Source of the DNA: Centropus unirufus
Taxonomy: Eukaryota; Chordata; Aves; Cuculiformes; Centropidae
Assembly: GCA_013397695.1 (NCBI GenBank)
Contig: VYZI01000086.1
Coordinates: 1,578,600-1,642,599 of the forward strand
DNA: 64,000 bases
Direction of reading: 5' to 3'
Shown: positions 58,427 to 64,000 of the stretch, in pieces
Position numbering within the stretch: position 1 is the first letter of the stretch
How the letters are laid out: each line of letters begins with the position of its first letter
The notes under the pieces: generated by a model
Databases searched by the model: none
What the model saw: only the letters and a program-made list of their open reading frames with translations
What the model was told of the DNA's origin: nothing
Translations under genes and position numbers: made by a program

Positions 58427-61400
58427 CTCTTGTTGCTCCACATTGCATGTTTGTAACAGATTTGGCAGTTGCCTCTCTCACCTGTATTTTTTTCCACCAA
58501 ATATACAGCTTATAGACATTTGGGAAGACATTGATAAGCAGGCTAGTATATTCTGTGAATCTTCCATTCTGAAATGGCAACCGTTTTGTGTCTAAACCCT
58601 GTTCTGTTATCACAAAGTTTGTGAACAGAATCAGTGAGTGTGCATCCAGGTACCCAACTATTAACCCGGAAACTGCTAAAATGTCCCACTAGAGCTGTAA
58701 TCTTTAATACCNNNATATAATAAAAATGTCAAGGAAGAGCTGTTAAGTGTTAGACCACCCAAACTACTCAATGTTTTGTAGAGATGGATCAAAGAGTGGG
58801 AAGTTCTTTCTGTCCGCAAGCAGAAGCAGTCAGGTCCGTGCATAATTATGTCCTCACTGAATGTAGATCTCTTTGGTAACCTGTGTGTATTTTACAAGCA
58901 GGGAAGGGATTCAAAGAATATGCTGACCTCATTGATCCATGGGTATTAAAATTCAATCAATTTTAGGGCTCTACCTTCCTGAGGGTGCAGGCAATTGAGT
59001 GAACTTCCTACAAAATCTATCTCAGGAGCTCTTGGAATAGCCAGAGCCTTTTACTTGGCATGATGCTACTCTAATTAACAAGAAAAGGTATTGGGAAGAA
59101 GGTCTGCACAAAATAAAACAGGATGAAAATAGGCAGTGTATCAAGGGGAAAGATACAGAACTATACATGATGCTTTAAAATTCCCCCTGTTTCTAAAAAC
59201 ATCTGTGCCTGGACTTGGCACAGTGCAGGAAAGGATTCTAACATGTGCCCAGTCCATTAGTAAATACTGGCAGGTGGTAGCTATGTAGAGAGTGCAAGCG
59301 TCTAGAAAAAGCTTTGCTCTACACTGATGCAGACTTGCTCCTGTGCTATCAAGGTGCAAAAAAAGTAACTATTTTACCTGCTTGCTGCCCTCCGCAGAGG
59401 GAATCAAACCCCATTAGTTTCCTGAGAAATCTAGCAACGTGCCCCAGGGGCACTTACCATGGGACATTGACCCACCACCAAGAAACAAAATATTCAGCTA
59501 GCTGTGGGGTGGGGTCATGGTATATACATGCAGTTTTACCTTGCTTTTGTACCCTGAAGCACTTATGGTAGCCATAGATAGGTTGCAGGTGTCTTACCTC
59601 TCTGTGAAACAAACCAATATTGAATGTTTCACAATGGGGTTTAGTTCCTTGCAAGAAGTTATACTTCACTTAGGCTATAATGTGGAAGGACTGGTAGGCT
59701 ACACCAGTGAATGTCTAGGATGGAGATCTTCTAGATTTAAAAAATTACTACTCCAGTATTTTTTTGTATTAAAAGTGAACAATAATTTAAATAATATTTG
59801 CAAGATATTGCATTTTCTTATTCACATTATTTTAGAGTATGATGTTGAAAGTTATGTTTTCAGTAGTAAAAGCAAATTTTCTTTCTAAATTGCTGGAAGT
59901 TTTCAAGGTAGTTTGGGGTTTACTTTTGAGAAGGGTTTTTACTCTTCTTGGGTAAAAAAAACCAAAACAAACAAATTGAAAGAGAAAACATCAATCTTTT
60001 TCATTCTGATCTCTAACATTCTCTTCCCCCTTTTCAGTTATTCAGCTACAATTTTTGTCACCCTACTAGACAGAAAGAATAAGAAAGACGCCTTACCAAT
60101 AACCTCTGTATTTCTGTAGGCCCATCTTTTAACGCTTACATTCATTTTTGTGAACTTTTCCCTATTTCAGGTGCTCAGATTTAGCTGTAACCAACAGAGT
60201 TCAGGCACTCCTCTCATGCCATGCTGTCAGTGAAAGTACAAAACACTTGGCTTTGTTATTGCTGTGCTCTAATTTTCTTCTCTGGGCAATTGGGAGCACT
60301 CACCAAGGAGAGGAAATATGTCTAAGCAAAAAATGGAAGAAAACAGCAGTGAAAGTTGTTCTGATATGTGGAAAGGCTGGGGCCCTTTGTGTAGCAAAGT
60401 ATCTCCCATAATTTCAAAACCTCAGTAATGTGAAAAATAGAACTGAGTTAGCAAAGGAGAGGAATTGAACTCGGTGGGTAAACAAGGCTAAAGAACGAGC
60501 ATATGGTTGTACTAACAAGTTTGAAGGTTGCACAGGAGGGAAACAAAGTGTTTACCATAATCTTAGAATGATATTTCTAATAAAGTATAATTGGGGATAT
60601 TAGTAACGAGTATATTAATATCAAAGATATTAAAGTTAAATGGAGCAAACCAGCTGAACCGGCTGAGCATCTGCTGCTCAGCATTCGAACAAACAGACCT
60701 CTGGGGAGGCTGGAAAGCTAATAGGCTCTGGGAGTGAGACAGGAACTGAGATGTGAGATGAAGAACCTCACAAAACTATATCAGTAGAAAAGAAACATGG
60801 GTTTCCAGCCTCCAACAGTAATGAGGTGGATGGGTTTTGTTCAAATGTAGGGATATCACTGGAGTAATAAAATGTTCCAGGTGCTATCAGTTGTGCTTGC
60901 TACAGTCCTACTCTACTGAGTGTTGCATGCTTTAATTTGTTTTCATTTCTACTAATGAAAATAAGTAGAAATGAGAGAACTCCAGGGAGATTAGAAACAA
61001 ATGGCATCTATGTTTCAAATCTCTGCAGCCTGTTCTCTAGCACGCTGTTCAGTGTGAAGCAGTGTTCATGTGTTGTTGAATAAAAAAAACCCAACAAAAT
61101 AAAGAGCAAAGAAGACAAAGCTGTTTTACCAGACAGCACAGATTCCATCTCCTATTCACCACTTTACAGATTCTTTCCAGTCTCTGACCCAAGGTGACAT
61201 GAACATGCATATTTGAATTTGAAATGCAAAAGCTGAAACCTTTCTTTCCACCTTGAAAACACTGGGAAAAACATCACTAAATTCATATTCGGGTTGAAAG
61301 GTATGGGAAGTTCCATAAGAGTTACAGTCTCATGCCTGTTCAACCCAAACAGAGAAGACATGGGCCTGCTTTTCAGTTCATGTATCTCGACTAGAGAAAG

Positions 61401-63697
61401 AGAGCCTGAGCCTGGTGCTTTATTAGGCTGGCTCTCAAGTCCTTGAATAGAAGCAATCCAATGAATCCATCTGGCACGATCTATCAGCTCTTCCAATTAG
61501 ACCTTGAAAAGGGGTTTCTGCGAACCCTCCATCTCTGTCCTTGCTGCTAAAAACTTCAAAAGAATTGGTAATTAAAAGTCTTCTGTTAATCAACCTTCTG
61601 ACTACTGTTTGGTTTGCAGACAGCAGTCAATCAACAGAACTCAAAGGAGATGGGCAGGCATGCATGGAGCACTGTCTCCCATGCAGCAGCTTAGATAAAA
61701 TGGAGAGTGCATCACCCTTCTGGATGTCACACCAAAGCAGATGCTTAATAATTTATCCCTGAGACCATCATGTGTGGTTTAGTGGTGGAGCACTTTGTGA
61801 AGTAGTGACTTCATTGGATGTAAGAAGTAAGCTGAATGGAGCCGAGTTTATATTTGTCTCTGAAGCCTCTTTTGAGAATCCAAAATATTGCAGGAAGTAG
61901 CAACATGGATTCAGCAATGAACAGGATTTCCCTACAATTTTGGACTAATATCTAGTTTTGGTGTGGAGCTGGGATGCTGCTGGTAGGAGCTGTATTTCAG
62001 ATGAGTTATTAGCTCTTTTTTGAGAAAACCCACACATAGCTTGCTCAAGATAGAGCTGCACTGCAACACTTTCAATATACAGATGTCACTGATAGAGTCC
62101 AAACTGGAAAGAAAAGCAGAAATTGAAATCTTGTAGGAGGTGACTGCTCTGCACTCTTACCACAAGTTACAGAACAACTTGTACGGCTAACGCTCTCCAC
62201 CTTTGCTCAGTGCTCAGCCTGTGAAACATGTTCTCTTCAGTAACTCCCCTGGGTTTTCCCTGCCTGCCTCAGTGTATGCAGTCAATCTTTTAACACCTTG
62301 TTCTTTGATGTGAAGAAGGAGGTAAAGGTAAGGAAAGTTGGCCTCCATCATTGTTTTATTTACTTGCATTCCTTCCACATACACTTCTTCACGATATTTC
62401 CCTTCCTTCTCCCTTCCTTGTTTTCCTTCCCCCTACAGCACTGACATTAAAGTAACTCTTCATCTCTGGATTAGTCAGTTGTTCCACTTATTCCATAGCT
62501 CCTGCATTGACATAAATGATGGTGCACTAGTGTATCCCAGGATAGCCTCTGGCCACAATCCTTGATGTGCTCCACTCCTGCTGCTGAATTTCCAAAGATT
62601 TAATAACTAATTGGAATTTCTAGATGAACAGTCATCCTTCACGAGAGCCATTAATTTTGTGCTACATATAGAAAGGTAAGTAGCTGCCCATAATATTGGT
62701 CTCATATCCCGCCCAAATCACAGGATTTCACTCAGTACCTTTGTTGTGCCAAAGTCTTCCCTAGCTTACATCTTTCCATTTGTGTAAATTGAGTGGAACC
62801 TCCCACCTGGGGAGATAGGACCACCTAGGAAATGTCTTGGAGGTGCCTTGGGAACTGGGTGAGTCGGTCAGCATTCACATTTCACGGGTCTGGCTGTTCA
62901 TGGACTCTGTTCACTGAGACCTTTTAAAACAATCAAAAGGGGTTTGGACAAGGCCCTAAGGCTGGGACCTGCTGGAGCATCCTGGATCACAGTGGCATAT
63001 GACAATCAGAATGACTTTGAACTTGAAGGCCAAGTATAGTCACACAACTTTTTCCCTCCCTTATTCAAGAGGAAACTGAAACATAACCCAGGTACTGTCT
63101 CTTTTGTTGTGAAGAACACACTATTCTGTTCTTTTGGGCAGATAGATATCTTTTTTCCTTCTTTTCATAACATGCTGCCTCATGCACTATACAACAAATG
63201 AAGGCTGTGTTGTATAGGAGACAATGTGAGACAGAAAAATGGAATCTTAATGTTTCTTCTCATCTCACACAACTGATTTCTGTACAAAATCAGAAATCTT
63301 GAAGTGACCTACAATCAGCTTACACAAGAAACCATCCCGTTGCCTCTAGTACCCAGCTCAGTGAAAAGAGAAAATGCATGAAGGGAGATTTCACTGCCAT
63401 AAAGGAAGAGTTGTTGGCCGGATAACAGTACCGAGGGACATGCTTCAAGAACTTTTCTCTCACTAGGTTTATGGGGCTCTGAGGCCGGTTCCCTCTGGAG
63501 CAGGCTCCAAGGAGCTGTTTTTTCCTCAGGATGTAGGAGCTGCTGGGTTTTGTTGTCAGGTTTGTCATGCCACATCATTATGCCAGCTGTGTGTTCAGAG
63601 GATGAGATAGTAACATGCATTATGAACTGTGTTTTTAAGAGTTTGTAAAATTTTTGTAGGTGAGGTAGCCCCTCAGACTCTTGTGATATTAGAGTTA
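58427..63697. other. Unassigned DNA with a 3-nt assembly gap
   Basis: NNN occupies 58712-58714. Frames are short and unrecognisable; the longest are about 110-123 codons, e.g. 59517-59888 on + and 61164-61496 on -. A pyrimidine-rich run lies at 62398-62437. No RNA gene, tandem array or well-supported mobile element was found. Confidence 0.5.
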
Positions 63698-63795
63698 NNN
63701 NNNNNNNNNNNNNNNNNNNNNNNNNNNNNNNNNNNNNNNNNNNNNNNNNNNNNNNNNNNNNNNNNNNNNNNNNNNNNNNNNNNNNNNNNNNNNNN
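63698..63795. other. Assembly gap (98 N)
   Basis: A run of N between AGAGTTA and AACTTAGATG. The sequence is unknown. The unusual length suggests an estimated rather than a fixed-size gap. Confidence 0.99.
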
Positions 63796-64000
63796 AACTT
63801 AGATGAGTCTCTCCCTAAAATTGCCTTTAACTTGCCACTGATTGTATGGAAGTCCAGAAAACCACCTCATATGTGTGTTGTAGATATCCTGTAGATATAG
63901 CTATTCATATCTGGAGTTAATGCAAAGCATGTTTAAATTGTCAAATACTGGGATAAAGAGGAATTCTTCAAGGATTTAAAAGACTAACATCTAACAACCT
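63796..64000. other. Unassigned flank after the gap
   Basis: About 200 bases of AT-rich sequence with no recognisable feature. Confidence 0.5.

Noticed and set aside
60661..60683. 8-bp hairpin GCTGAGCA…TGCTCAGC
   Set aside because: Too short to separate from chance in 64 kb.
62925..63030. CR1-like wording (GGTTTGGACAAGGCCCTAAG … CTGGATCACAGTGGC)
   Set aside because: Order and density of matching words are too weak compared with the accepted CR1 copies.
1..64000. tRNA, rRNA, spliceosomal RNA genes or CRISPR arrays
   Set aside because: No internal promoter boxes in a cloverleaf context, no known RNA gene wording and no regularly spaced identical repeats were seen on either strand.

Overview
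The window looks like gene-poor avian nuclear DNA, either intergenic or a very long intron. The evidence is the repeat content: several CR1 LINE copies with typical avian 3' ends (TTCTATGATT-type tails, 'AGGTTGGAAGGGACCTT' when read from the opposite strand), a solo LTR of the avian ERVL (class III) type, and one degraded gammaretrovirus-like provirus. There is no bacterial-style gene density, no tRNA or rRNA gene and no CRISPR array. I found no host protein-coding exon I could defend; nearly all open frames outside repeats are short and unrecognisable. The species cannot be named from this sequence.

Layout. 1-15.8 kb is single-copy-looking AT-rich DNA with a small GC-rich patch near 290-700 and a CR1 scrap at 5.9 kb. 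15.8-17.25 kb holds a possible old CR1 relic and an antisense CR1 lacking its reverse transcriptase core. 17.25-21.5 kb is unassigned. 21.5-21.75 kb is an L3-like old CR1 relic. About 22.03-30.15 kb is an endogenous retrovirus on the + strand: R-U5 remnant, tRNA-Arg-type primer binding site, splice donor, CpG-rich leader, a gag that keeps only its first codons and nucleocapsid end, a protease with DTG, a heavily broken pol (RT, RNase H, integrase), an env, a polypurine tract and a 3' LTR with internal enhancer-like repeats. 30.5-31.55 kb is another antisense CR1 that includes RT. 31.6-43.7 kb is mostly unassigned, with an L3-like relic at 34.2 kb and a near-perfect 46-nt hairpin at 37.6 kb. 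43.7-46.2 kb is an antisense CR1 split by a solo ERVL LTR with a clean 5-bp target duplication. 51-52.1 kb and 58.05-58.4 kb are sense-strand CR1 copies. The rest is unassigned, with assembly gaps at 58712-58714 and 63698-63795.

The most interesting object is the provirus. Its env has an unusual plan: a short surface subunit, a furin-type site, and a long cysteine-rich transmembrane subunit without the gammaretroviral CX6CC signature. Env carries two obvious disabling lesions in 2 kb, whereas pol carries well over a dozen in about 3.1 kb. The sequence upstream of the primer binding site matches the 3' LTR only at two short anchors. Together these suggest a mosaic provirus, or a period in which env was kept while gag and pol decayed. 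All of this is inference from reading the sequence; no alignment or database search was run.
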